The position numbers were made by a program, and so were the translations under genes. Below are positions 8,994-18,784 of a stretch of 64,000 nucleotides of DNA, one piece after another. The DNA is from [Clostridium] symbiosum (lineage in GTDB: Bacteria; Bacillota; Clostridia; Lachnospirales; Lachnospiraceae). Every line of letters starts with the position of its first letter. Within the stretch, counting starts at the first letter, position 1. The notes under the pieces are model-generated. The model had not been told where the DNA came from. It did no database searches and was given only the letters and a program-made list of their open reading frames with translations. Location: assembly GCA_036419695.1 (NCBI GenBank), contig CP143946.1, positions 1,138,001-1,202,000 on the forward strand, written 5' to 3'.

Positions 8994-11822
8994 ATGGCGA
9001 AGCAGTATATTAAAATACGTGGTGCCAATGAGCACAATCTGAAGAATGTTTCACTTGATATTCCGAGAAATGAACTTGTCGTCCTGACCGGCCTGTCTGG
9101 CTCGGGCAAATCGTCGCTGGCTTTTGACACGATCTATGCGGAAGGCCAGAGAAGATATATGGAATCTCTATCCTCCTATGCGAGACAGTTCCTCGGGCAG
9201 ATGGAGAAACCGGACGTGGAGAGCATAGAGGGGCTCTCTCCGGCTATTTCCATTGATCAGAAGTCCACAAACAGAAACCCGCGTTCCACGGTAGGGACGG
9301 TTACGGAGATTTATGATTACATGCGTCTTCTCTACGCGAGAATTGGTATCCCCCACTGTCCGAAGTGCGGCCGTGAGATTAAGAAGCAGACCGTGGATCA
9401 GATGGTGGATCAGATCCTGGCCCTTCCCGAGAAGACGAGAATACAGCTTCTTGCGCCCGTTGTAAGGGGACGCAAGGGCCGTCATGAGAAGGTGCTGGAA
9501 CAGGCTAAAAAGAGCGGCTATGTCCGTGTCAGGATTGACGGCAATCTCTATGAGCTGACGGAATCGATTGCTCTGGAGAAGAACATTAAACATAATATTG
9601 AGATTGTGGTGGACCGCCTTGTGGTCAAGGAGGGAATTGAAAAGCGCCTTTCCGATTCCATCGATACGGTTATGGGCCTGACCGGCGGACTGATGATGGT
9701 GGATGTATTCGGACAGGAGCCGATCATGTTCAGCCAGAGTTTTTCCTGTCCGGACTGCGGAATCAGTGTGGACGAGGTGGAGCCGAGAAGTTTTTCCTTT
9801 AATAACCCCTTCGGAGCCTGTCCCGACTGTTACGGCCTGGGATATAAGATGGAGTTTGACGAGGATCTGATGATACCGGACAAGAGCCTCAGCATTAAGC
9901 AGGGCGCCATTGTGGCGATGGGCTGGCAGTCGTGCTGTGACAAGGGCAGTTTTACCGGCGCGATTCTGGAGGCGCTGGCGGAGGAATACCATTTCAGCCT
10001 GGACACTCCGTTTGAGGAGTACCCGAAGGAAGTGCACGACATTCTTCTGAAGGGAACCAATGGAAAGATCGTAAAGGTGCGTTACAGGGGCCAGAGGGGC
10101 GAAGGGATTTATGACATTGCCTTCGAGGGCCTGATTCAGAATATGAATAAGAAGTACAGGGAGACATTTTCCGATTCAATGAAGGCGGAGTATGAGACCT
10201 TTATGAGAATCACCCCCTGCCCGACCTGCCGCGGACAGCGTCTGAAACAGGAAGCTCTGGCCGTAACGGTGGGCGGCTGTAATATTTATGAGGCCACCAA
10301 CATGTCCATCGTGAAGTACCGCGAGTTCCTGGACGAGCTTCAGCTTACCACGATGCAGGAGACGATCGGCGCCCCGATTCTTAAGGAAATTAAGGCCAGA
10401 GTGTCCTTCCTGATCAACGTAGGTCTTGATTATCTGTCACTGGCCCGCGCCACGGGAACACTTTCGGGAGGTGAGGCCCAGCGTATCCGTCTGGCTACCC
10501 AGATTGGTTCCGGCCTGGTCGGTGTGGCCTATATTCTGGATGAGCCGAGCATCGGCCTCCATCAGAGGGATAATGACAAACTTCTGCAGACGCTTCTCCA
10601 TCTGCGCGATCTGGGCAACTCTGTGCTCGTCGTGGAACATGACGAAGATACGATGCGGGCGGCCGACTGTATCGTCGATATCGGGCCGGGTGCCGGAGAG
10701 CATGGCGGTAACGTGGTTGCCGTCGGCACGGCGGATGAAATTATGGCATGTAAGGAGTCCATCACCGGAGCCTATTTGAGCGGCCGGGAGAAGATTCCGG
10801 TTCCCGGTGAGCGCAGGAAGCCGACCGGCTGGCTGACCGTAAAAGGAGCCGCCGAGAATAACCTGAAGAATATCGACGTATCCTTCCCGTTAGGGGTAAT
10901 GACCTGCGTGACGGGTGTTTCGGGATCCGGAAAGAGCTCTCTGGTGAATGAGATTTTATATAAAGCTCTGGCCAAGAAGCTGAACCGCGCCCGCACAATT
11001 CCGGGAAAACATAAGAAGATAGAAGGCGTGGAGCAGCTCGATAAGATTATTGCGATCGACCAGTCCCCAATCGGACGGACTCCGCGTTCCAACCCTGCCA
11101 CCTATACGGGGGCGTTTGACTTAATCAGGGATTTGTTTGCATCGACATCCGATTCCAAGGCCAAGGGATATAATAAGGGGCGTTTCAGCTTTAATAAGAA
11201 GGGCGGACGCTGTGAGGCATGTACCGGAGACGGAATTATCAAGATTGAGATGCATTTCCTGCCCGATGTTTACGTTCCGTGTGAGGTCTGCGGAGGCAAG
11301 AGATATAACAGGGAGACTCTGGATGTCAAGTATAAGGGAAAGAGCATTTACGACGTCCTCAATATGACGGTGGAGGAGGCGCTCAAATTCTTTGAGAATG
11401 TTCCGTCCATTTACCGTAAGATAGAGACTCTCTACGATGTGGGACTTTCCTACATCCGTCTGGGACAGCCGTCCACCGAGTTATCCGGCGGTGAGGCCCA
11501 GCGTATCAAGCTGGCTACGGAGCTGAGCAAGAGAGGGACCGGAAAGACGATTTACATTCTGGATGAGCCGACGACCGGCCTCCATTTTGCCGATGTCCAC
11601 AAGCTGATCGAGATTCTGCGCAGACTGTCGGACGGCGGCAATACGGTTGTTGTTATTGAACATAACCTGGATGTGATTAAGACGGCCGACTACCTGATTG
11701 ATATCGGACCGGAAGGCGGAGACAAGGGCGGTACGGTGATTGCCCAGGGAACGCCGGAAGAAGTGGCGAAGAGCCCTGTTTCCTACACCGGAGAGTATGT
11801 AAAGAAATATCTGGAACTGTAA
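8994..11822 (+). CDS. uvrA: excinuclease ABC subunit A
   Basis: A 942-residue full-length UvrA, the damage-recognition ATPase of nucleotide excision repair. It shows two ABC ATPase halves (Walker A GLSGSGKSS near residue 32 and GVSGSGKSSLVNE near 643; signatures GTLSGGEAQRIRLA and TELSGGEAQRIKLA; Walker B YILDEPSIGLHQRD and YILDEPTTGLHFAD). Zinc-binding Cys sets are visible: CPKCG, CPDCG...CPDC, and CEAC...CEVC. The start ATG follows GGAG after an SOS-regulated promoter. uvrB is not next to it here. Convergent to an amidohydrolase gene, with a shared terminator between. Confidence 0.98.
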   Translation: MAKQYIKIRGANEHNLKNVSLDIPRNELVVLTGLSGSGKSSLAFDTIYAEGQRRYMESLSSYARQFLGQMEKPDVESIEGLSPAISIDQKSTNRNPRSTVGTVTEIYDYMRLLYARIGIPHCPKCGREIKKQTVDQMVDQILALPEKTRIQLLAPVVRGRKGRHEKVLEQAKKSGYVRVRIDGNLYELTESIALEKNIKHNIEIVVDRLVVKEGIEKRLSDSIDTVMGLTGGLMMVDVFGQEPIMFSQSFSCPDCGISVDEVEPRSFSFNNPFGACPDCYGLGYKMEFDEDLMIPDKSLSIKQGAIVAMGWQSCCDKGSFTGAILEALAEEYHFSLDTPFEEYPKEVHDILLKGTNGKIVKVRYRGQRGEGIYDIAFEGLIQNMNKKYRETFSDSMKAEYETFMRITPCPTCRGQRLKQEALAVTVGGCNIYEATNMSIVKYREFLDELQLTTMQETIGAPILKEIKARVSFLINVGLDYLSLARATGTLSGGEAQRIRLATQIGSGLVGVAYILDEPSIGLHQRDNDKLLQTLLHLRDLGNSVLVVEHDEDTMRAADCIVDIGPGAGEHGGNVVAVGTADEIMACKESITGAYLSGREKIPVPGERRKPTGWLTVKGAAENNLKNIDVSFPLGVMTCVTGVSGSGKSSLVNEILYKALAKKLNRARTIPGKHKKIEGVEQLDKIIAIDQSPIGRTPRSNPATYTGAFDLIRDLFASTSDSKAKGYNKGRFSFNKKGGRCEACTGDGIIKIEMHFLPDVYVPCEVCGGKRYNRETLDVKYKGKSIYDVLNMTVEEALKFFENVPSIYRKIETLYDVGLSYIRLGQPSTELSGGEAQRIKLATELSKRGTGKTIYILDEPTTGLHFADVHKLIEILRRLSDGGNTVVVIEHNLDVIKTADYLIDIGPEGGDKGGTVIAQGTPEEVAKSPVSYTGEYVKKYLEL

Positions 11823-11828
11823 TGAATG

Positions 11829-11858
11829 GGCCGTTTCTGTGCATCGCGTAGCGGTAAC
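11829..11858. repeat. fragment of the dispersed intergenic repeat
   Basis: The stretch GCCGTTTCTGTGCATCG followed by an AGCG block matches the middle of the 90-bp repeat at 32613-32702 (bases from about 32651). Only this part is present. Confidence 0.5.
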
Positions 11859-11924
11859 CAGGAAGGTACTGAATCGTTACAAGTGATGAAATAATCTGTG
11901 AGAGAAGAAACGTGTGATAGAAGA

Positions 11925-11967
11925 GGGAAGAATGCCGACAGAGTGATTTTGTCCGGGCATTCTTCCC
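11925..11967. terminator. bidirectional terminator between uvrA and the amidohydrolase gene
   Basis: GGGAAGAATGCC at 11925-11936 pairs perfectly with GGCATTCTTCCC at 11956-11967, followed by TTTCT on the plus strand. Confidence 0.75.
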
Positions 11968-12026
11968 TTTCTGACTTATGTTTAAACTTGATTTTAGCCC
12001 CAGGAGATTTAACCGGGCAAATGAAC

Positions 12027-13472
12027 CTATTCAGACTGGAATTTATGAACAGCGGAGGGCAACACCTCTTTGGGGATTGGCTGATAACGTTCGCCGTTTA
12101 ACTGTTCTCCCCATTCTCTTCGTGCCTCTTTGACTGTATCGGGGGTGAGATACAGGTCGATTGCCCCTCCGGCCATGACTTTCCCGGCATAAATCAGACC
12201 TTTGTGCGCGATGGAGCTTTTTCCCTGTGCGGTGCGCTGCCAGGAATGGGCGGGGGTGCCGCAGCACATCGTGGCGGCCTGGATCTGTCCGGTTGGACAG
12301 ATAAAACTTACATCCCCGACATCCGTGGAGGATGGGAGTGTCATCGTGACGGGCAGATCCGGTACGGCAAAAGAGTGGATTGGTTCTCCGATATAGGGTT
12401 TAACAAATGCCCGGACGTTTGGACCAAGCTTTTCAGAGATGGCTATGAGGCTGTCTTTTACGGGGAGCGTGGATTGGATGGCTGCCGCATAAGCCAATTC
12501 TTCCTCCGTATAGCGGTTGGCCGGAACTTCCTGCAGGTTGGCGGCAAGGACGCTTGACAGGGTTCTGTTCGGTACAATGTTGGCGCATGCCTTTACAAAT
12601 TGGATATCCACACTGGTTCCGGTCATCAGGGCGGCGCCCTTTGCCACATCGTCCACGCGCGCTGCAATCTCCTTTACCTGGCTGATTTTTGGGGCGCGTA
12701 TCAGGTAGACGGCCTCGGCCTCGGACTGAACGACATTCGGCGAAAAACCCCCTGTATTGGTCACGGCATAGTGTACCCTTGCCTCCGGGATAATGTGTTC
12801 CCGGAGGAACTGGACACCCGTGTTAAAGAGGGTTACGGCATCCAGCGCGCTGCGGCCCAGATGCGGGGAGGCTGCGGCGTGGGAACTGGTCCCGTGGAAA
12901 CGGTAGAGCACCTCCTGGTTTGCCAGGCAGCTGACGGCAGTTGCGGCATTGACATCGCCAGGATGCCAGGACAGGGCGATGTCCAGTTCATCGAAGATTC
13001 CGTCACGCGCCATAAATGCCTTTCCGGCTCCGCCTTCTTCACCGGGGCAGCCGTAGTAAATTACGGTGCCGGGAGTGTTTGTCTCCGTAAGAAAGTGTTT
13101 TACCGCAATGGCGGCGGCCAGGGAACCGGCCCCGAGAAGGTTATGGCCGCAGCCGTGGCCGTTTCCTCCCGGTGCTATCGCCTCATGGTGAAAAATATCG
13201 GCTTTCTGGCTCATTCCCGAGAGGGCGTCGTATTCCCCAAGAATTCCGATTACCGGAGCGCCGCTTCCAAAGCGGCCCGAGAAAGCAGTTTCCATGCCCG
13301 CCAGTCCGCGTTGTACTTCAAAACCTTCCTTCTCCAGTGCCTGACATAAAATACCGGCTGCAAAATGTTCTTCAAAGGATGTTTCCGGATGCTCCCAGAT
13401 TGCATCGGAAATGCTGCAAATCCATTCTTTTTTTTGGTCGATAGCCGACCAAGCGTTTTCTTTTACCGTCAT
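12027..13472 (-). CDS. M20-family amidohydrolase (AbgB-like)
   Basis: A 481-residue metallo-amidohydrolase close in layout to AbgB, the p-aminobenzoyl-glutamate hydrolase subunit. Metal-site motifs are visible: GNGHGCGHN (about residue 110), YGCPGEEGGAGK with the catalytic Glu pair, and SWHPG. The bacterial dimerisation insert starts after 'YRFHGTSSHAAASPHLGRSALDAV'. It sits 57 nt downstream of a GltS-type symporter on the same strand, so the pair may import and hydrolyse an amino-acid (glutamate) conjugate. An adjacent divergent LysR gene is the likely regulator. The exact substrate is not known from sequence. Confidence 0.85.
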   Translation of the reverse strand: MTVKENAWSAIDQKKEWICSISDAIWEHPETSFEEHFAAGILCQALEKEGFEVQRGLAGMETAFSGRFGSGAPVIGILGEYDALSGMSQKADIFHHEAIAPGGNGHGCGHNLLGAGSLAAAIAVKHFLTETNTPGTVIYYGCPGEEGGAGKAFMARDGIFDELDIALSWHPGDVNAATAVSCLANQEVLYRFHGTSSHAAASPHLGRSALDAVTLFNTGVQFLREHIIPEARVHYAVTNTGGFSPNVVQSEAEAVYLIRAPKISQVKEIAARVDDVAKGAALMTGTSVDIQFVKACANIVPNRTLSSVLAANLQEVPANRYTEEELAYAAAIQSTLPVKDSLIAISEKLGPNVRAFVKPYIGEPIHSFAVPDLPVTMTLPSSTDVGDVSFICPTGQIQAATMCCGTPAHSWQRTAQGKSSIAHKGLIYAGKVMAGGAIDLYLTPDTVKEARREWGEQLNGERYQPIPKEVLPSAVHKFQSE

Positions 13473-13529
13473 ATTGACCTCCTGATTCTATCTTAATGTT
13501 GCTTATGTCTGCCCGTCATTCCCGGTTCC

Positions 13530-15047
13530 TCATACCGCCGCATTTGCATTTTTACATACAATCCCCGTCTGCCCTTCCGGCGCATCCTGCATTTTTTCGG
13601 AGCGCTTATACAGACCGCGGAACAGAAGCAGCAGTATGACGGAAACGATCAGAACAGCCGTTACGGTGAGGAAAATCTGCATGCGCGTCCCGTTCTTCAA
13701 TGAATAGTAAATGATGAGTGTCAGCGGCAGGGAAATCAGGTTAAACAGGGACATTCCCAGGCTGACGTCGTTGAGTGCCGTTGTCTCATACTCGGGATCA
13801 CAGATTTTAAGCAGCATCATGCCGTTAATGAGCACACCCGTTTCCAGGCCCCACATCATTATGGAATGCTCAAAGGGGTGGCGGGTTGGAAAGAGCCATT
13901 TGAAAATGATAAAGGTTGAGACAAAGGTGACGGCGAGCCCGGCAATTACCATTGCGAACAGAGGTCCGGCATAGTCGGAGAGCGTTTTAACAGGAATGCT
14001 GGCAATGGCGGCGGCAATGGCAAAATCGCTCATGGAACCGATGATGCGCGCCTTTACTTTTGTGTCAATCAACCAGCCAAGACCCAGCTTCGAGATGGCC
14101 CAGTCCACCGGATACATGCCGGCCATGCAGAAAAACCATACGGGAAGATTGTCACCCGGATCGACAATTCCCTGGACGATAAAGCCGATGCCGCAGGCCA
14201 GGAGCAGGACCGCCAGATGGATGGTGATGGTGTCGATGGAGGAACTCATCATCGTTTCGCGGCCGATGGATTCCTGGCGGCCGATATCGGACTCATATCC
14301 CCGGGACATGGCTTCCGGGATTTCAGACGGCTTTTTTAGAATCGCCGTATATCCTTTTCGCGAAGCTACATTGATTGTGATAATGCCGATGATCATTCCG
14401 GCGATCAGGCCGATGGTGGCGGTTGTGGTGGTAACGCCCTGGGCCGTTTCCCAGTAGTCAAATCCGTATCCCTGCAGCAGACTGCCTACCATTCCGGCGG
14501 AGCCATGGCCTCCGGCAAAACCGCGGGCCAGTTCATAGCCGAAGGTCTTATAAAGCCCGGAGTCCGGTCTGACGGCGGAGTAGATTACATTGGTGCCGAG
14601 GCCGACCACTTCCTGCAGGGAGGTTACAACCTTGATCACGGCGCCGGTGGCAAAAAAAGCGGCCAGAGCAATCATGCCTTTTTTAACCGGTTTTGCTTTT
14701 GATTTATTTCCGGTTTGCTGTACGGTGGAGCCGGCAGCAGAGGACGATTTTGCCTTCCTGTTTTTGGAAGAAAACATCCCCAGCGGAGTTGCCGCGAAAA
14801 TGGGAATGACGAGAATGCTGGGAAGTGCGGTCCAGGCGTCCAGCCATTCTTCACTGACCGGGAGCAGGGAAAAGTTTCCCAGTATCCTGGGGCCGAGCAG
14901 CAATCCGATGAAACCTCCGATTACCGACGCCGGAAGAAATAATTTCCGGAACAGAGGGATTCTGGCCCTCAGCCAGGCGCCTGCCAGCAGAAGCGCCGAC
15001 AGGAGGCAGATACTTTTGAGAAGTTCAAGCATACTTTGATAAGTCAC
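13530..15047 (-). CDS. sodium/glutamate symporter family protein (GltS type)
   Basis: A 505-residue membrane protein with the GltS signature regions. These are the N-terminal 'LLLAGAWLRARIPLFRKLFLPASVIGGFIGLLLGP' and the re-entrant glycine-rich segments 'ARGFAGGHGSAGMVG' and 'GLETGVLINGMMLLKICDP'. It is longer than the usual ~400 residues because of a Ser/Lys-rich insert (about residues 95-125). I chose GTG at 15047 because AGGAGG lies 7 nt upstream; the longer frame to 15185 has no ribosome site. It is likely a Na+-coupled carboxylate or glutamate-like carrier, co-transcribed with the amidohydrolase. Confidence 0.82.
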   Translation of the reverse strand: MTYQSMLELLKSICLLSALLLAGAWLRARIPLFRKLFLPASVIGGFIGLLLGPRILGNFSLLPVSEEWLDAWTALPSILVIPIFAATPLGMFSSKNRKAKSSSAAGSTVQQTGNKSKAKPVKKGMIALAAFFATGAVIKVVTSLQEVVGLGTNVIYSAVRPDSGLYKTFGYELARGFAGGHGSAGMVGSLLQGYGFDYWETAQGVTTTTATIGLIAGMIIGIITINVASRKGYTAILKKPSEIPEAMSRGYESDIGRQESIGRETMMSSSIDTITIHLAVLLLACGIGFIVQGIVDPGDNLPVWFFCMAGMYPVDWAISKLGLGWLIDTKVKARIIGSMSDFAIAAAIASIPVKTLSDYAGPLFAMVIAGLAVTFVSTFIIFKWLFPTRHPFEHSIMMWGLETGVLINGMMLLKICDPEYETTALNDVSLGMSLFNLISLPLTLIIYYSLKNGTRMQIFLTVTAVLIVSVILLLLFRGLYKRSEKMQDAPEGQTGIVCKNANAAV

Positions 15048-15208
15048 TTTACTTCCTCCTTTCGTTTCCTGTTGATTTATGTTAAAATCACTATAACATT
15101 TGGGGAAAAGTTTGGGAAATACGACTATCTGATACCCCCATAGGGGAAATGAATTGCAGGACTGTCCGGAAAATGCAGTCCGCATTTCACGGGTTTGGGA
15201 GGAAGTTT

Positions 15209-16138
15209 ATGAATACGCAGCAGCTTAAAATTATTCTCACGGTGGCGGAGACCGCCTCCATTTCCAGGGCGGCCAGGGAACTGTTCCTGTCACAGCCCAC
15301 GGTGAGCAATTCAATTATGGCCGTGGAAAACGAGGTGGGGTTTCAGATATTCGAACGGACAAACAGGGGGATTTCGGTGACGGACAGGGGCAGGCAGATG
15401 CTGCGCCATGCGTCGGTGGTGGCGGAGCAGATGGAGGCCATCGGAAGAATTTCAGAGGAAGAGATCGTCAGACGTTTCCGCCTTATTGCGCCAAGCAGCC
15501 TGAGAATCGAGAGGGCGTTTGCACGCTTCTGCCGGAAATACTGCCGGTCGGAGAAATTACAGTTTTCCATGTATGCCGAGGGAATCGGCGAGGCGGTTGA
15601 TTCCCTGTACCAGGGGAAGGCAGATATGGCCATTGCCTTTTGCCCCATCGGCACCGTGGAGACGCTGTCGGGGCAGATGCGCCAAAAGGATGTACTCTAC
15701 ACCTATCTTGGCAGACAGCCGTTTGTGATAACGGCGGCAAAGGATCACCCGATGAATCAGGAGGAACTGACGCCGGAGACACTTTCAAAATACGCGTGCA
15801 TCAGATACAGAAATTCCATCAGGGTCGAAAGTTTTATCCCGGAGACCATGCGCGTCGCGATAGGAACCGATCGCGTAATCCGTGTGGAATCCAGGGAACT
15901 CAGGATGAAACTGGCTTCCCAGGGCGTAGGTTTTCTGGCCGGGACGCCCATCGATCCGGCGGAGCTTGAAGCGTACGGCCTGGTCAGCCGCCCTGCCTAT
16001 GGACTGAGCGGTGAAATGGGGTACATGGTGCCGAAAGCCAGGCAGAAGGAGCCGCTGGTAAAGGAATTTCTCCAACTACTCCTGGAGGAACTCCGGACGA
16101 TTGACGGGTTCCAGGAAAATGCGGAGCTGAAGGTTTAA
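15209..16138 (+). CDS. LysR-family transcriptional regulator
   Basis: A 309-residue regulator with an N-terminal winged helix (MNTQQLKIILTVAETASISR, then LSQPTVSNSIMAVENEVGFQIFERTNRG). An effector-binding domain follows. ATG 15209 is preceded by GGGAGG with 6 nt between; the longer frame from 15149 lacks this. It is transcribed divergently from the symporter/amidohydrolase operon across a 161-bp gap, the classic place for a LysR target. A CCCC-ATA-GGGG palindrome at 15137-15147 lies in that gap and is a possible binding site. Confidence 0.87.
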   Translation: MNTQQLKIILTVAETASISRAARELFLSQPTVSNSIMAVENEVGFQIFERTNRGISVTDRGRQMLRHASVVAEQMEAIGRISEEEIVRRFRLIAPSSLRIERAFARFCRKYCRSEKLQFSMYAEGIGEAVDSLYQGKADMAIAFCPIGTVETLSGQMRQKDVLYTYLGRQPFVITAAKDHPMNQEELTPETLSKYACIRYRNSIRVESFIPETMRVAIGTDRVIRVESRELRMKLASQGVGFLAGTPIDPAELEAYGLVSRPAYGLSGEMGYMVPKARQKEPLVKEFLQLLLEELRTIDGFQENAELKV

Positions 16139-16158
16139 GTTACCGGGAGGGGAGACGG

Positions 16159-16851
16159 ATGAACAGTGAGTTGGAACGGGAACTGGAAGAAATGCTGCGG
16201 CAAAAAGGAGCCGCACTTGTCGGTTTTGCCGATATGACGGAGGCAACGTCCGGAGAGTGGACGTCCGGCGTTTCCATTGCAGTGACGATACCAAAGGAGA
16301 TTGTACGGTCGATAGGCGACGGGCCGAATGAGAAGTATTTGAAAACATATTATGAATTGAATGCGAAGCTGGATGAGCTGGCGGTTGCCTGTAAGGAGTA
16401 TCTGCAGGAAAAAGGATATCAGGCGCTGGCCCAGACCGTGGATTCCGTCAAGGAATTTGGGAATTACCGCACCTGGCTGCCGCATAAGACGGTTGCCACC
16501 TGTGCCGGAATCGGATGGATCGGGAAAAATGCACTGCTGGTGACAAAGGAGTACGGTTCTGCGGTCAGGATTACGTCGGTCGTCACGGATGCTCCCCTCA
16601 AAACGGGAAAAGCAATCAGGGAGTCGCAGTGCGCAGGCTGCATGGTGTGCACAAATGCCTGTCCTGCGGGCGCTGTCAGCGGAAAACTGTGGAACAGCGG
16701 GCTGGACCGCGATGAATTTGTGGATATCGAGGCATGCAGGAGTAAAGGGCGTGGGATGGTGAAGGAAAGACTGGGAAAGGAACTGACCTTATGCGGCATC
16801 TGTATTGCCGCCTGTCCTTATACGAAGCGGTATCTTGGCAGGAATATATAA
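16159..16851 (+). CDS. QueG-like double 4Fe-4S cluster protein (epoxyqueuosine reductase family, short form)
   Basis: A 230-residue cytoplasmic iron-sulfur protein. The C-terminal third carries two 4Fe-4S motifs: CAGCMVCTNACPAGAV and, ~45 residues on, CGICIAACPYTKRYLG. The middle holds the QueG-like 'YRTWLPHKTVATCAGIGWIGKNALLVTKEYG'. True QueG proteins are ~350 residues with a cobalamin-binding N-terminus; this short form lacks part of that, so tRNA modification should not be assumed. It starts 21 nt after the LysR gene and may be co-transcribed with it. Confidence 0.75.
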   Translation: MNSELERELEEMLRQKGAALVGFADMTEATSGEWTSGVSIAVTIPKEIVRSIGDGPNEKYLKTYYELNAKLDELAVACKEYLQEKGYQALAQTVDSVKEFGNYRTWLPHKTVATCAGIGWIGKNALLVTKEYGSAVRITSVVTDAPLKTGKAIRESQCAGCMVCTNACPAGAVSGKLWNSGLDRDEFVDIEACRSKGRGMVKERLGKELTLCGICIAACPYTKRYLGRNI

Positions 16852-16992
16852 GCGAAAATGGAAGGAAAAGAGTTTGCAGCAGCATTTAAAGGCCTGTTGC
16901 AAAGGGAGCTGTTTCTTGACTGGTTTTCCCCGGGCTGTAGTAAAGATACAAAATGCATGACGAAAAATGGCAGAAAACCGTGAAAAAACTTC

Positions 16993-17021
16993 TTGTCAAT
17001 GGAACGTCATTATTTTATAAT
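16993..17021 (+). promoter_or_regulatory. guaA promoter
   Basis: TTGTCA at 16993-16998, 17-nt spacer, consensus TATAAT at 17016-17021. The transcript would carry a leader of about 150 nt before the GTG start of guaA. Confidence 0.7.
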
Positions 17022-17054
17022 AAGTAATACGCCGCAGGAGGGACGCACAAAACA

Positions 17055-17090
17055 ATGCGGCTGTGTCGCTGCGGTTCAATCAATTTATAA
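17055..17090 (+). CDS. possible 11-residue upstream ORF in the guaA leader
   Basis: ATG at 17055 opens MRLCRCGSINL and stops at 17088-17090. A GGAGGG lies at 17037-17042, 12 nt before the start, a little far. GCCGCA 17031-17036 could pair with TGCGGC 17056-17061 and hide the start. It is Cys/Arg-rich for so short a peptide. Whether it is translated is unknown; it may be chance. Confidence 0.25.
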   Translation: MRLCRCGSINL

Positions 17091-17179
17091 ATAATAGTTC
17101 TTATGCCAATAATAGCACTGTAAAGTATTACACGTATCAGGGGAAAATCACCAACGGAAAATTATTAGGAGGAATACTC

Positions 17180-18721
17180 GTGGAAAAAGAGATGATTATC
17201 GTATTGGACTTTGGCGGACAGTATAACCAGTTGATCGCCAGAAGAGTCAGAGAATGCAACGTGTATTGTGAAGTACATTCATACAATATGCCGCTGGAAA
17301 AGATTAAGGAAATGAATCCGAAAGGAATTATTTTCACGGGCGGACCAAACAGCGTGTATGGGGAAGACTCTGCAAGATGTCCAAAAGAAATTTTTGAACT
17401 GGGTATTCCGATTTTAGGAATCTGTTATGGCGCACAGCTTACCGCGCATTTACTCGGAGGTAAGGTGGCGACCGCTCCTGTCAGTGAATATGGCAAGACA
17501 GAGGTGGCTGTGGATACAACCTCCAAACTGTTTGAGGGAGTCTCCGCGAAGACAATCTGCTGGATGAGCCATACGGATTATATTGAGAAAGCGCCGGAAG
17601 GTTTCAAAATAACATGCACGACTCCGGTCTGCCCGGTTGCAGCCATGGAGTGTGAAGAAAACAACTGGTATGCCGTTCAGTTTCATCCGGAAGTAATGCA
17701 TACACAGGAAGGCACAAAGATGCTTTCCAACTTTGTATACAATGTCTGCAAGTGTGCGGGCGAATGGAAGATGGATGCATTTGTAGAGCGTACAATCGGC
17801 GAGATTCGCGAAAAGGTTGGAAACGGCCGTGCGCTTTGCGCCCTGTCGGGCGGCGTGGACTCATCGGTGGCCGCTGTTATGATGGCAAAGGCGATCGGCA
17901 AACAGTTGACCTGCGTATTCGTAGATCATGGCCTGCTCCGCAAAAACGAGGGAGACGAGGTTGAGGCCATATTTGGACCGGAAGGACAGTACGATTTGAA
18001 CTTCGTACGCGTCAACGCCCAGGAGCGTTTCTATGAGAAACTGGCCGGAGTGTCGGATCCGGAGCAGAAACGTAAGATTATTGGAGAAGAATTTATCCGC
18101 GTGTTTGAGGAAGAGGCGAAGAAGATTGGAACGGTTGATTTCCTGGTTCAGGGAACCATCTATCCCGATGTGATCGAGTCCGGCCTTGGAAAATCAGCTG
18201 TTATCAAGTCCCACCACAATGTAGGCGGCCTTCCCGAACATGTTGATTTTAAAGAGATCATTGAGCCTCTTCGCATGCTGTTCAAGGACGAGGTCAGAAA
18301 GGCGGGGCTGGAGCTTGGCATTCCCGAGGGACTTGTATTCCGTCAGCCGTTCCCGGGCCCGGGACTGGGCGTCCGCATCATCGGCGATGTGACACCTGAG
18401 AAGGTGAAAATCGTCCAGGATGCCGATGCGATTTACCGCGAGGAGATCGATAAGGCAGGAATCGCAGGCGATTTAGGCCAGTATTTCGCCGCTATCACCA
18501 ATATGAGATCCGTAGGCTGCATGGGTGATGAGAGGACTTATGATTACGCTATTGCCTTAAGAGCCGTGCTGACTTCCGATTTCATGACCGCTGAATCCGC
18601 TGAACTTCCGTGGGAAGTGCTTGGGAAGGTTACAAGCAGGATTGTGAATGAGGTAAAAGGGGTTAACAGGGTGTTGTATGATTGTACGGGGAAACCGCCG
18701 GCAACGATTGAGTTTGAGTAA
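17180..18721 (+). CDS. guaA: GMP synthase, glutamine-hydrolysing
   Basis: A 513-residue protein of standard GuaA length and order. The class I glutamine amidotransferase domain has GICYGAQ with nucleophile Cys82 and the His169/Glu171 pair in FHPE. The ATP pyrophosphatase domain has P-loop LSGGVDSSVAA, and the C-terminal dimerisation domain ends in KPPATIEFE. It converts XMP, glutamine and ATP to GMP. I chose GTG 17180 because AGGAGG lies 7 nt upstream and the alignment-typical start MIIVLDFGGQYNQLI follows. A second, glutaminase-defective paralogue is at 58576. The 3' end of this gene borders an AT-rich island. Confidence 0.96.
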   Translation: MEKEMIIVLDFGGQYNQLIARRVRECNVYCEVHSYNMPLEKIKEMNPKGIIFTGGPNSVYGEDSARCPKEIFELGIPILGICYGAQLTAHLLGGKVATAPVSEYGKTEVAVDTTSKLFEGVSAKTICWMSHTDYIEKAPEGFKITCTTPVCPVAAMECEENNWYAVQFHPEVMHTQEGTKMLSNFVYNVCKCAGEWKMDAFVERTIGEIREKVGNGRALCALSGGVDSSVAAVMMAKAIGKQLTCVFVDHGLLRKNEGDEVEAIFGPEGQYDLNFVRVNAQERFYEKLAGVSDPEQKRKIIGEEFIRVFEEEAKKIGTVDFLVQGTIYPDVIESGLGKSAVIKSHHNVGGLPEHVDFKEIIEPLRMLFKDEVRKAGLELGIPEGLVFRQPFPGPGLGVRIIGDVTPEKVKIVQDADAIYREEIDKAGIAGDLGQYFAAITNMRSVGCMGDERTYDYAIALRAVLTSDFMTAESAELPWEVLGKVTSRIVNEVKGVNRVLYDCTGKPPATIEFE

Positions 18722-18722
18722 T
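18710..18722 (+). other. candidate left attachment site of the guaA island
   Basis: GAGTTTGAGTAAT spans the guaA stop codon and recurs with one change (GAGTTTGAATAAT) at 22528-22540, just beyond the retron. The guaA 3' end is a known integration site for mobile elements; that this copy is an attL is an inference. Confidence 0.4.
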
Positions 18723-18784
18723 ACTGTTCCCTTCCCACCGGCTCCAAGCCTTTTATCCAGTCGAAAATAGAACAAAGTAAACAT

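Noticed and set aside
9168..10037. 289-codon minus-strand frame within uvrA
   Set aside because: Shadow of the UvrA frame; composition typical of antisense reading.
17022..17179. Purine (guanine/xanthine) riboswitch before guaA
   Set aside because: I looked for the conserved TATA-stem and three-way-junction words of the purine aptamer and did not find them.
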